The notes below the pieces were generated by a model that searched no databases, had not been told where the DNA came from, and saw nothing but the letters and a program-made list of their open reading frames with translations. Shown in pieces: positions 15,114 to 27,111 of a stretch of 64,000 bases of DNA. The DNA is taken from NCBI RefSeq assembly GCF_000090795.2, contig NW_003546279.1, positions 236,933-300,932 of the forward strand. The letters are read 5' to 3'. The number at the start of each line of letters is the position of its first letter. Position 1 is the stretch's first letter. Source of the stretch: Amphimedon queenslandica. Its lineage: Eukaryota; Porifera; Demospongiae; Haplosclerida; Niphatidae. A program made the translations under genes and the position numbers.

Positions 15114-18100
15114 ATGACAACTAGGAGAGAAGTGTCATCAGAAGGAGGGAGCAGCAGGACTGCCAGCCCTTTAAATATCGAGCTACTGCCTCCAACTGTT
15201 AGTGTTATTAGCTGTAGCAGCGAGGAAGAGACTCCAATTAATGTAGACACTGGAAACAGAGCTGCTACTGCCCCTTCTGATCTGAGGGTACAGCAGAGTG
15301 TAACGTTTTCTGATATAAGCACTGCTCCTTTTAGGCACTTGTAAGTATGTCACTATAATTTAGTCTCATGGGCCTACCCTAAGTTGCCCCACGAGACTAC
15401 TATACTCACAGTACAGTATTTAGTCTAAGGGGCAGGGCAGACTATACAGTATTTAGATCAGTCTGTATGAGTAGCAATTCCAGTGTGGCATGTGATAGCT
15501 TTATGAAAAGTAATAAGTGAGAAAGTTGCAATAAACACCTTCCTTTGGGAGACTAGCACTTTTCTACATGCAAAATAGTATCTGAAGCAACTTCAAACAA
15601 ATCGACACATTTACTCATATAATGAGAGGCAACTTGTTGCCAACACCTTGCTTACAAGTCAAATTAACCACAAATGTTGCTGCCTCTACTGATATGGCTT
15701 CCCAAAGTGGTACCTTATCAAATCTGAGATTTATAATTACCAAAATATTTGCAGAGAATCAAATTTTTGCAAGTTTGCGAATGAATCAAAAGTGCAAAAA
15801 ATTTTAATCTGCAAAATTCATTACTCCAGTCATTATGCTAGAGTAACTTTCAAAACCACAAAAATTTAATCCATAAAGTTATTTTTAAGAATTTGCAAAA
15901 ATTTTTCTCTGCAAAATTAATCAGCTATAAAGAGTCTCCTTTTATTTGATACCAAATTTGCCCGTAAAAGAGTTATAAAAGGCGCTGCAGACCTTTCCTT
16001 TTGTAGTGCAGCAAATAAACGCCCACCCTTAAGATATTCTCACAGTCTCACTATAGATGTGCATATTTTAGCGAATTTAGGTAGCCTTCATTTTAGATTG
16101 CTCCAAATAGTGTAGCTCTTGAAGCACAGGCCAGTATACTCTTGATTATTTGCTGTATTTATGATTGCATTTCTTTGAGTAGGTCTGATGCAGCATCAAT
16201 GGACTCTGCTGTATCCACTTCTCCATTGACAAGCAATGGAGGAAGAAGGACCGGAGTTGAAACTATAATAGATGGTTCCATCAGCTTTGCTCCTTCTAGA
16301 GAGAAACTAAAACATCTTAAATCGAGACTAAAGCTTCACGATTTATCGCAGAACGAGCTGGAGCTAAAAGCTGCACTGTATTTTCATATATGTAATCCAC
16401 TCAAGAGGTGGAAAGTGGAAAAACTTGTCCCATACAAACTCGTCCTTCAAGTTATCAAGACGTTCCTTTTAGTAGCTCAGGTATCCTTGTACCCCTACTA
16501 CATACCTCATAATGATTGTCTCCTGTTTCTTTACCAGGTGCTATTGTTTGCCTACAGTACTTCAAATCACCGCTCTGTCTTCCTGTATAATTCAGGACTT
16601 CTATTTGACCAGCTGCTCTCAAGGAATACTTCGATTGTATCTTATGGGACAGTGAGGTACAGCTACACCCAGTCCAGTCTCACTGCTGATATGGATCACT
16701 TGCTGGACAGGGTGAGTCTACCGCATATTCTGTTTATTTTGTGTTTTAAAAATGCTGACACTAAACTCAGTCAAGCATAACAAGAGAATGACATACAATA
16801 TTTGCTGAATAAGTCCATTGATAGTATAGTAGGAAAAATAAGAGGGAAATTAGCAGCTGCCTAATATCAGACTTATAGTTTAAACTGTAACATTATATAT
16901 ACTTTGTTTCATCTTGTCTTCCTCTCTCTCCCCCCCCCCTTCTCTCTCATTTCTAGTATTATCAGTTGCCAAACATAACATTGGGTAGTTATGGACATCA
17001 GGTTAACCCTGAAGGAGAGCCGGAGCCTGTACGAGCTACTCTTGTACAATTTAAAGAATCTCAACCCAACCCTACCTCCCCTCATTATTATTCATTTGAC
17101 TACACTCCAATCACCAGTAAGTATTGGCATACATGAACACGTATCTCTCTGCTATGAGTTTGTTCCTGGCTAGTTTGTTTTCGCTATCATGTAGTAAATC
17201 CATTAATATGTTTTGCTAATTTATTTACATTCTTGATGACTTTGGCAGCTCATCGTTTTGGCTGCTGTTAGAGAATTGTTGAAATTGTCCAAATCAACGC
17301 CTGATGGCTAGCACAACATTATGCTTAATTTTCAAACAATACCACCTTAAGGTTACTTTTAAATACGGGTGCTATTAATTGCGAATTTTGCGTTTGGGTT
17401 AAAATCACAATTATTAATAATGACATCACGATGCCATATAACTATTAGTAATAATTACTTATCGCAATTTTTAATACCCGCAATTAAAAGTCACTCTAAA
17501 AATCATAAAATTATTGATAACATTATGATAACTTCTCCTTTAGCAATAGTTATACTCAATTCAACTGACAATGGGACACTGACAGATCAACTGTATGAAC
17601 ATGGGATGGACCTAACTTTTGTGAGGTACGTATGTGTACATATTGTTGTTGTTTTCAATTATTGTTTGTTTGTTTGTTTGTTTGTTTAGGTTTATTTCTC
17701 TTGAGCTTCAGATGAGTATCACAGGTGTTCTGATTACAGACACGTCTCACATTGAATGTTATCTATTTTATGTGAAAGTAAATTACTGACCCACTGATAC
17801 ATTGTATTCCCCTAGTAGAGTAAACACAGACATTAATAAGTGTTCTAATGTGCCTCCAATTATTATTTAATTGTATGCAAAATAGAATTAGTAGTCATTA
17901 TTGTTCTGATGCTATTTCCTTTTTCTTTGATTGCTAATTATTAAGATATGCAGCATAGATCCTGTCTATAGTATTATATGGGGATTACCTCATTAATGAT
18001 TCTTTATTGTATTTACTATCAAAAGTACTATTGAATAAACTTTGAATAATTATAGATGTCCTTATGCTACATATATAAGAATTTTGAGCTGATTCCAAAT

Positions 18101-20031
18101 TCAAATTTTTGAGTTATTATAAATCAACCAAAATAGCTCTGAAATCACCCCCAATTTTTATTGCATTTTCTGATACATATTGATGTACTTATGCTATGTA
18201 GAAAGTTTGAGTTGATTCCGACTTCAACTTTTCGAGTTATGGCCATTTTAAGAAAGTGTCAAAATTCGAAAATTTCCCTGTACTATAGCCCATGGTTTTT
18301 TCCAAAAAATGGCTCCAAAATCACCTCAAATTTTTATTACATTTTCTGATACATATTGATGTTCTTATGCTGTGTAGAAAGTTTGAGCTGATTCTGAGCT
18401 CAAATTTTTATTATTTTTAAGGTTTTGTATCAAAAGGAGTCCAGCAAAGGAAGGATTTCTTATCATCTGAAGACAGAGGACGAGAAGATTGAATGTAATG
18501 GAGACCCACCAGCTGGTATGGACACAGACTACATGTACATTATTATTAATATTATTAATTATTATTAATATTTATTTCTAAACTACTAGACGTTTCTTCA
18601 TTTCTCATATTTCTGACAGTCCTTGATGTAATTGTGATCATTGCTTCAGTCATATCAACTGGTTTTATCTGCCACACCTTAAGAAGAAGCTTTGTACTAG
18701 CAAAAGTAAAATTAGCAAAACTTAATTTTATTATTTTTATATTTTTAATCATCATTTTTTGTTGTTCATAGGCTATGGGTGAGTTCTACGAGTCTCAGTT
18801 GGGTATTTATGATTTGAGTTGGTTTGAGAGGAAATCTCTATTTTCCATTTGGCACATCTTCACTGGTTTCAGTGACTTATTACTAATAATAGGAACACTC
18901 CTCAAGATATTATTAGAGTATGAGGTAATGGATCCACACTGCTATTTTTAGCAAGTTTAATACTGGCATTATCTCTTAACTGAAATTTTAAAATGTTACT
19001 ATAATTGTTATTCAGTCAGGCACTTAATGCATAAAAAATTTAGTATCATCATCATTATTTGTATTTTATTTTATGTGCTGTATCTCCTATCTGTTCCACT
19101 GCAGGTCCCTGTACATTCAGTGACTGTTCGTATATTAATTGGAACAGCTTTGATTGTTCAGTCGTCGGCAATGCTTAGATACTTCAGCTTCTTCAAACAA
19201 CTCAACGTACATGAAATGTTATCAATAATAAAATTATTCATTTATTTATTTTTAGGCTTTAACTAGGACACTCAGTGCTGCTTCCCCTGAGCTGATAAAG
19301 TTCCTTTTTTGTACGTCAATCCTCTACTTTGCTTATGCTCTGTGTGGCCTAGTCGTGTTTGGATCTTACAATGAAGAAATGGTGAGAACTGCAGCAACAG
19401 TAACATATATTATCTCTCTCTTTCTCTTTCTCCCCCTTAAGTTTGGTAACTTTGGCAATAGTGTTGAGATTCTCTTTGCCCTCATAAACGGTGACAGTAT
19501 TTGGCTCATTTTCAGAGCCTTCAATGATCAAGACATCTTAATCTATATCTACAGTCGACTCTTTGTCTACTTGTTCATATTCTTGTTCATCTATGCTGTC
19601 CTTAATCTCTTCACGTCACTTGTTAAAACTGCCTATGATAATTCTTCGGTAAAAAAGAGTTTAAATAATAAAAATATTAATGTTTTTTGTTTGTTTTTAG
19701 CTTGTTGATCGAGCAACCATTAATGAAGTGAGACGATTTGTGTTTTCTGGACCACTCACTGACAAAGGTGTGGCACTGAAGGACGTAACATACGTTAACA
19801 AGTTAGTATACTAAAATATACTGGAGTATACTGAACAACGTGTATTTAGCATGAAATATTTCTTTAATCAACATATTGAATGGTTTTATGTTCAGTGTCA
19901 GATTATCATTATTATTATCAATAATTATTTCCATTATTATTTATAGGTATGTTAAACCAGAGGTTATATTGAAGAGGAAAAAGAAACCATCCAGAACAGA
20001 CAGCAGAAACATTATTGGAGATCTAGACTGA
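15114..20031 (+). CDS. Mucolipin-type TRP channel, tandem copy A
   Basis: Exon 1 is 15114-15340 (Ser/Thr-rich cytosolic N-terminus); exon 2 starts at 16183. The mucolipin order is visible: ELKAALYFHICNPLKRWKVE then the TM1 region (PYKLVLQVIKTFLLVAQ), the luminal domain with YYQLPNITLGSYGH near 16960, TM2 (FLIFLTVLDVIVIIASVIST), the AMGEFYESQL segment after TM2, TM3-TM5, then pore helix and filter FALINGDSIW (about 19484) and TM6 (FIYAVLNLFTSLV). The tail ends RNIIGDLD. TRPML channels release Ca2+ and other cations from endolysosomes and respond to PI(3,5)P2. The filter reads NGDS where vertebrate TRPML1 has NGDD. The polybasic RRRLKYFF of vertebrates is replaced by ELKAALYFH. One intron holds family A repeats, another a diverged MITE. 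Confidence 0.88.
15731..15929 (-). mobile_element. Diverged MITE copy in TRPML-A intron 1
   Basis: Read on the minus strand, this 199-bp stretch follows the element at 28270-28484 from end to end (AGCTGATTAATTTTGC, then AGAAAAA; TTAAAAATAAC; TGCAAATATTTTGG at the far end). It is shorter and lacks clear target duplications. Confidence 0.65.
18055..18422 (-). repeat. Family A repeats in TRPML-A intron (reverse orientation)
   Basis: Two monomers in the opposite orientation (TATTGATGTACTTATGCTAT near 18178; CCTGTACTATAGCCCATGG near 18277). They end against the next exon. Confidence 0.9.
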
Positions 20032-20368
20032 CCACTACATTCTTTTCGTGTGCATTTCAATTTTAATTTTGTTTATGGAAGATAATTACATGCAAATTTT
20101 GTATTAAATTCTTTCCAAAATTGTCATTAATTTTGTCTTCACTTTGAACATCAGTTAAAAAGAGGAAACATATTCATACCATAGTAGATTAGCTCTGCAT
20201 GGTTTGCATTCTTTCAGAGTGATAAGGTGTGGCTCGTGTTTCTGCGTGCTTGACTCCATCATGAATGATATTTGCACTGAACTGACGGTAGACTCTTCTT
20301 CCATAGTCTGACCGCTGCGTCTCTCGCGGAGTCAATTCCTCTGCTGTAGCAGCTCTCTATAGGCCTAA
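20032..20368. other. Spacer between the tandem TRPML genes
   Basis: 337 bp holding the TRPML-A 3' end and the TRPML-B promoter. No coding signal or known motif was found. Confidence 0.5.
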
Positions 20369-20814
20369 ATGGCGACTATAGTTAGTTTTAGTAACAGTGT
20401 GGTTATAGGAGAGACTAATGTTGATGGTGATAATATTGATGATCAGTCCAACAAGGCGAACGAATCTTCCTCCCCCGCTGCAATAAGCAACAGGTAAGGA
20501 TCTATAGTCTGTCACTGATACAGATAGGATAGCTTGTATTTAGTGTATGACTATCTTATAGACAGCCAAAATGTCCTTGCAACAATGCAAGTTTCATTAT
20601 ATTCTATTATTTGTTTGTCAGTTGTTTCTATATTTGTGTGGCATTCCAAGCTATGAATATTTTAATTGCTTACTAAAAGAATGACGCACTTGTATGGTAT
20701 AGAAACATGGAACATGATCTCTGGTGGCTGAGTGATAAATTCCCCTTGCAATTCTAATCGAGCTAATTGAAGCTCCAAAATAAAAACAAAATAACCAGCA
20801 CAAATTTATATAAT

Positions 20815-20898
<84 letters not shown>

Positions 20899-23766
20899 GG
20901 AGGAGGAGCTCCTATTTAATTCGCAGGCACAGCATGTATCCTGTAGATTACAAGAGTATTGTTGATGATGAAATACAGCTCAAAACTGCTCTCTACAATC
21001 ACATTTGTAGTCCACTCAAGCGGTGGAAAGTGGCGAAAGCCAAGCCATACAAGCTTTTTCTCCAAATAGTAAAAACAGTACTGGTTCTGGTGCAGGTCAG
21101 CCCCCCTCCACATGATTGACATGCAATGATCAATAAAGAAGCATTACAGTTATTTCATATTTATTTTCATTGAGCATGTTTCTTGCATATATAGGTGTTC
21201 CTGTTTGCCTACTTTCTTGCCAATGAAAGAGTATACTTTTATTCAAGGTCACAGGAGCTGCTGGAGAATTTGTTACTAAAAAATAAAGTTAACAAACTTA
21301 GTCTTTATAATGATGAGGAGCTTAATGAAGACATTAACTTCATCACAGATAAAGTACTGCACAGCTTTAATGATCATCAAGTTTTTAAATTAATTCTTTT
21401 GCACCTGCAGTATTTTCAATTGCCTAATATAACATTGGGTGGCTACAATCACCTTTTAGACTCAGATGGCAACATGGAACCAATCACTGCTACAGTTAGA
21501 CAATATCAACAAATTGATATTGAGTCTTCAAGCGATTCTGTTGTATTCAATCACAATGTGATAACAAGTAAAAGAAATTTAGAGTTATTCTTGTTTAATT
21601 AAATTTATCAGCTGAGATCAATATAATTGAGGACAGTGATCCATTCCTTCAGCTAATGGAAGAAGGATTTGCTTGGAATCAGTGAGTGGTATCCAGGACA
21701 ATATTGTATTCTTGTTTTTTTCCACAAGAAAGCTGCTCTTAACTTTTAAGTTTTTCCTTGCAGGTTTATCGATGCCACAATTCTCTTGTATCTTAAAAAA
21801 GTTCACATTGTTAAGAATCCTGATAGAATAGACTGCTATCTCATTACAATAACAGTAAGGAGCTCCTTTCAATTACTACTTAACTAGACTCATGTATTTT
21901 TATAGGTGCTTTATTCAAATGAGGATCACAGTGGGATCATTGATCGCTCTTTGAATTTTAATTTTGAATTTGTTTCATGCAATACAGAAGTACACAATAA
22001 CAACAAAGGTATTTTGAAATTAAATTAGCACTGATTTGTTTACAAGACCTTGTTAACACTTAAAAGGTGGCAACAGGATGTCAAAAAAATCTTTTGAAAA
22101 AATTTTTCATTTTCATTTTTCTTTTTTACCGCAGCCAGGAACATTTCATGGTACATCTTTACAACCTTACTGGATGTACTGGTGATAATATTGTCTGTGA
22201 CATCAAATGTGTTCATTATCTTTAAGTACTGGAGAGGATACAAACTGGGAAAGGTATGATAATAACTCAAGCATTGGGCGTGTGTTGTAACAATAGAAAC
22301 TGTTCACTGCAGGCAATGCGTGAGTTCTATAAGCAAAAGTTGGAAAAGGAATTAAAATGGACTCAGATCATCAGGCCATTGTTTTCACTCTGGCTCTCTT
22401 TCACATTACTAGCTAATGTCCTACTCATCATTGGCTCCCTACTTAGAATAATTTTAGAATTTGATGTAAGTAGATTGGACTATAGTCCAGTGAATTAATG
22501 AGTGCTCATTTTATTACAGGCAAGTAGTTTTAGTTTTAGATCAGCTAGTATTCGTATATTACTTGGAACAGCTGCTCTCATTGAAATGAGTGCAATCCTG
22601 CGCTACATCAGCTTCTTCAATCAATTAAATGTAAGAAATATAATTATTATGATGTTCTCTTGAATTTAACAAACACACACTATATCCAACATTTGCTCTA
22701 CATAATTACTCAGTTTATAGTAATGAAGTTAATGGAGTGTGCAACATGTAGGAGTTTTGTACATTTCTTGTAAACCTTAACCTACATTTCATTTCATGCA
22801 ACATGCATGTTGTTGCACCATACTCCTGCTTAAACTAGAACAGACATTGCATAGTGTACATGTTTGGTTTTATAGTTTATGAGCAATAACTTATTGGATC
22901 TATTCACTTGATAGGCTCTCCCAAGGACCCTCAGTTACGTCTTTCCTGAACTGCTCAAGTTCCTCCTCTGCTCTGGTGTCCTGTTCTTTGCATTCTCCGT
23001 TTGTGGATTTGTCATTTTTGGACCTTACAATGAAAGGGTTGGTGTATTAATATTGAGTATTAGATGATTGACTCTGTTTTTAGTTCAGTGATATATTCCA
23101 GTCATTTCAAACTCTGTTTGTCCTTACACATGGCGATGATATTTATCCAATGTTCCGCTCGTTTGATGACTCTGATAACAGCGCTGTTATAGCTTATGGC
23201 CAAGTCTTCATCTATGTGTTCACGGCCTTGTTTGTTTATGCTGTTCTCAACCTGTTCACTTCACTCATTATTCGGGCACATGAGGAATCAAAGGTAATCA
23301 GAAAAATGTATTATTATTATTATAGCTGTAGTACAGACTCAACTCTTTAACTGACCATAACTTGAAATTTTGAGCTCGGAGTCAGTTCAAAATTTCTGCA
23401 CAGCATAAGTACATCAATATGTATCAAAAAATGTAATAAAAATTGGGGATGATTTTGGAGCCATTTTTTCCATAAAACCATGGGCTATAGTACAGGGAAA
23501 TTTTCCGATTTTGACCCATTTCATAAAATGGCTGTAATTTGAAAAATTAAAGTCAGAATTGGCTCAAACTTTCTACACAGCATAAGGGCATCAATATGTA
23601 TCAGAAAATGTAATAAAAATTGGGATTGATTTTGGAGCCATTTTTTGGAAAAGACCATGGACTATAGATCTATACAGGGATTTTTTCAAAAATTGACTCA
23701 TTATCCTTATTAATGTTATTATTATTATTATTAATATTATTAATATTATCATCATCATCATCATCA

Positions 23767-23798
<32 letters not shown>

Positions 23799-24011
23799 TA
23801 GACCATAAATCGAGCTACTGTTAATGAAGTAAGACGGTTTATATATTCTGATAAGCTCACAAAAGGGGGCAAGGCTCTGAAGGAAATAATGAATGTCAAC
23901 AAGTAAATAATGCATTAATAAAAATTATAATAATTAATATTCATTTTTCTCAGAATTGTTGATCCAGAAGTTGTTATAGGAAACAGTTCAACTCCAACTA
24001 ATGTTGATTAG
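20369..24011 (+). CDS. Mucolipin-type TRP channel, tandem copy B
   Basis: Exon 1 is 20369-20493 (MATIVSFSNSVV). Exon 2 starts at 20900 after a very long CT tract and reads RRRSSYLIRRHSM then QLKTALYNHICSPLKRWKVAK, parallel to copy A. Further matches to copy A are YFQLPNITLGGYNH, TM2 (LDVLVIIL-type), AMREFYKQKL, ILRYISFFNQLN, FAFSVCGFVIFGPYNER, the pore FVLTHGDDIYPMF (about 23128) and TM6 (FVYAVLNLFTSLI). The tail ends NSSTPTNVD. The filter is HGDD, so it changes a different position from copy A. Same strand, same exon order and 337 bp apart, so this is a tandem duplication. An intron near 23340-23700 holds family A repeats. Confidence 0.87.
20819..20895. repeat. (TC)n run forming the polypyrimidine tract of TRPML-B exon 2
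   Basis: About 77 bp of uninterrupted TC repeats followed at once by TGTAG and the exon at 20900. Confidence 0.95.
23340..23700 (+). repeat. Family A repeats in TRPML-B intron
   Basis: Two monomers with anchors near 23392 and 23570 (178-bp step), followed by an ATT/ATC microsatellite up to the acceptor near 23800. Confidence 0.9.
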
Positions 24012-24226
24012 TTTTATAAGTCGAACAGCAGAAGTAGCTGTATAATGACGATAGAAACCTTGTTATTATTTTTTTTGTAGCATTTGTATACATATTATAT
24101 ATTTACTATTGTGGTATGTTCAATTATTTTAAAATAATTATTATTAAATAAACAATATGGCATTATACAGTAACATTGTGCTAATTATAACTGTTGTTTA
24201 ATTTCAAGAAAGAGTTACCGGACCCC

Positions 24227-26812
24227 CTAGGAGGGAGATGTCACCAGACCCCCTGGCCCCTCGCCTAGTTTCTGTCCTGCCACTGTGCTCTGCAATGGTT
24301 TGAATCCTAACTCTTCCACTGGAATACCAAAACTGGACAATTTAGCTTCATACGTCTTGATGAGGTCATTGTGTGCCTATAAAAATAGCATTAGTTATTA
24401 TATATAGTAACAGTTACTATATATAGCATCAGTTACTATGTATAGTACAATACCTTGCAGACTCTAGCCAGTTCATATTGTAGATCTCTAATGGCACTGT
24501 TCTTTGAATCAAGTACATCCTATTATACATACACACACCATAATGATTGTTTCTGTTACTGCTGTACCTCTAGTTTCTTAGTGACCATTGTGAGAGCTGA
24601 AGGGTCCAAATTGGATGCAGCCAATACTTCATTCAACTGTGCTTCCTATAATGATCATAATGATGATAGATAGTTACAGTAGTTATTGCTGCATGGTAAA
24701 ACTGCATGTACCTTCTTTTCTAAAGTATCAGCCAGTGCGGTGAGCTTCTTCTCCAGTAGTAGGTTCTTAAATCCATTCTTCTGCTGCACTTCGTGTATCG
24801 CTGAGACAAAACGACTGTAGAGATCATCACGCTCTTTCTGAATCTATTAATAAAAAATTAAAATTAATTAATTTATTATTTTATTAATTATACTTGTGCA
24901 AATCTCTGTCCCAATACTTCATGTTCCCAGTGTAAGCTCTTCAGTTCTGATTCTTGCACCTTCAGACGAGCTTTGGCATTCTAACAGTGACAGTATTAGT
25001 AATAATAATACAATGGCAGCTATAGTGTAGTATTTAACATTGAATGATACTGTGTGCTGTTGACTGGTCACTACTAGTTGTACTTACTTGAAGTGAAACT
25101 TTGTCTCTTTCATAATTTGACAGCTTCCTTTGCAGTTCAGTCACTTCTTCACGGGCCTATACCAGTATACATGTACAATATAATCAAATGTACTCTTGTA
25201 TTGTAATCCAAGTGATCATTATTAGTTAGTTTTAACTTGCTTTACCTTCTGGAGTGGCTCTTGTAACCTTCTCTTTTCAGCCTGTGCCTCTGAGAGCTGC
25301 TTCTCCAATCTCTCCTGATCTTTCTTCATAGTTTCAACTTGCTCCTGCCATCATTAAAAAAAATAATAATAACAGTAATTATTATTATTATTATTTTGAT
25401 TATTACAATACCTTCAGTGAGTTGATGAGTGCTAAGTTGTTAAGAGTGATGTCATTGTAGTAGTTCTTAATGTCACTGAATGCTTTCTCATGATTCTTCA
25501 TTAGCTGATTAATCTGACCATTCTTACGCTAAATAAAACCACATGTCACCATTATTACCATTCATTAATCATAATTAGTTCCATACAATCAATTAATGTA
25601 TATACAATGACGTACATGTACACGTATATCTATACAGTGTATATAATAATTAATGTAATTTACTTCTTCCACTTCGTGAACTTCTGTCTTCCTCCTTAGT
25701 TCAAGATCATCTCTTAATGCGCTCATCTTCTTCTCATACTTTGCTTCAAGGTCATCAGCTCTCTGTTCATATGCTTCCCTCGTTGTCGTCAGTGCTTGGT
25801 CATGTTCCTGCCATTAAAGGTAGGCTACAGTTTGGTTTCTTCATTTCAGTTGTACCTTTTTAAGAGCTTTAATGGTTTCTTGATGCGCAAGCTCTAGCTC
25901 TTTAAGCTCAACTTTGAGGGATCTCTTCTCAGAAATCAGATCAGACTCTTTCTCATGGTGGTTGGACTGCTCTAGTGTAATGGCAACACTTCCTATGGAG
26001 GGGAGAGAGGGGGGAGAGGGAGAGGGAGAGGGAGAGGGAAAGGGGGAGAGGGAGAGGGAAAGGGGGAGAGGGAGAGGGAAAGGGGGAGAGGGAGAGGGGA
26101 AGAGAGATAGGGAGAGAGAGGGACAATATTGGTATGATAGTAATGATAATGAAAGTGAAAGTAATGCTTACCGTCTCGTTTCAGTTCTGTGATGTTGTTT
26201 TGGTGCTCGTATAGCAAATGCTTCACTTTTTGCTTGTATACCTGCAAAGATAAACAAGATGAACAAACTATCCCCATCTCTCCCTCCCTCCCTTTCTCTC
26301 TCTCTCTCTCTTCCTCACCTTAATCTCCACTTGATGATGCTCCTCTGCATCTTCTAACTCTCTCTCCTTGTTCCTTATGGTGGCTTGAGCATCTTCCAAT
26401 TGACGTTTAGTAATGTCCCAAAATGTATTGATCTAAAATAACAACAAAAACAACAACAACAACAATAATAATAATAAACAAAGATTAATAGATTAGATAA
26501 TAATGATTACCTTGTCCCTTTCAAGTTGAAAGAAGTTCCTTTCATCTCTCTCTCTATCAACTTCATCTCTCAGTCGTACACAATGTTCCTCAAGCTACAT
26601 ACAAACTGATAAAATGAAGGACAAGACGAGTGAGCGTGTCTACTTGTTCCTTTGTCATGTCTTCAGTTGATATTCCATCAATGACTGCTGTTGCTTTAGC
26701 CTTCCCTTTTCCCTTTCCTTTCCCCTTCCCCTTCCCTTTTCCTTTCCCTTTACCTTTAGGCTATACAATATGTGTATCAAATATAACAAGGAAAGACATA
26801 GGGCCTTACCAT
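24227..26812 (-). CDS. GAS8: Dynein regulatory complex subunit 4 (GAS8)
   Basis: The start codon (26810-26812) is followed directly by donor GTAAGG; the next exon (upper edge 26760) reads P then nine Lys-Gly pairs, then [15 protein letters not shown], matching the GAS8 N-terminus. Downstream exons encode almost continuous coiled coil: [20 protein letters not shown] near 26200, [36 protein letters not shown] near 25430, the [20 protein letters not shown] region near 24780, and the C-terminus [14 protein letters not shown] ... GLVTSPS (stop 24227-24229). GAS8/DRC4 is part of the nexin-dynein regulatory complex in motile cilia, so its presence fits an animal with flagellated cells. Length and order match the family. 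The KG repeat is longer than in vertebrates. The gene is tail-to-tail with TRPML-B. Confidence 0.95.
26000..26120. repeat. GGGAGA purine repeat in GAS8 intron
   Basis: Homopurine GGGAGA/GGGAAA units. On the gene strand this is a pyrimidine-rich stretch next to an exon. Confidence 0.8.
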
Positions 26813-27111
26813 TCTTGTTGTTTATCTTGTTTTTGATGATAACTGCATGTATGTGATGTAGTGTTATGTTTGGTTACCATAGTAACTCCGGTTACCTCCC
26901 CATGCTTCTTGTCAGTTCTTGAATGATCACGAATTCACGATCACACCACCTCATACTTGAACGGTGTCGTCAGTAAACAGAGCGATCACAAGGCTGTCAG
27001 GAGGGTTATAAGGCAGTTTCGACGTGGCAAGTTTAAGCTAAATGTGCATGAAGACTGCTGCAGTTGCTATTTAAAGTCATAAAGTTAAATCTCGAGTTAG
27101 ATATCTAACTA
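26813..27111. promoter_or_regulatory. Divergent promoter region, GAS8 / SPATA2-like
   Basis: 299 bp between opposite start codons, with an inverted pair near 26926-26950 (GATCACGAATTCACGATCAC). No 20-nt promoter element. Confidence 0.45.
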
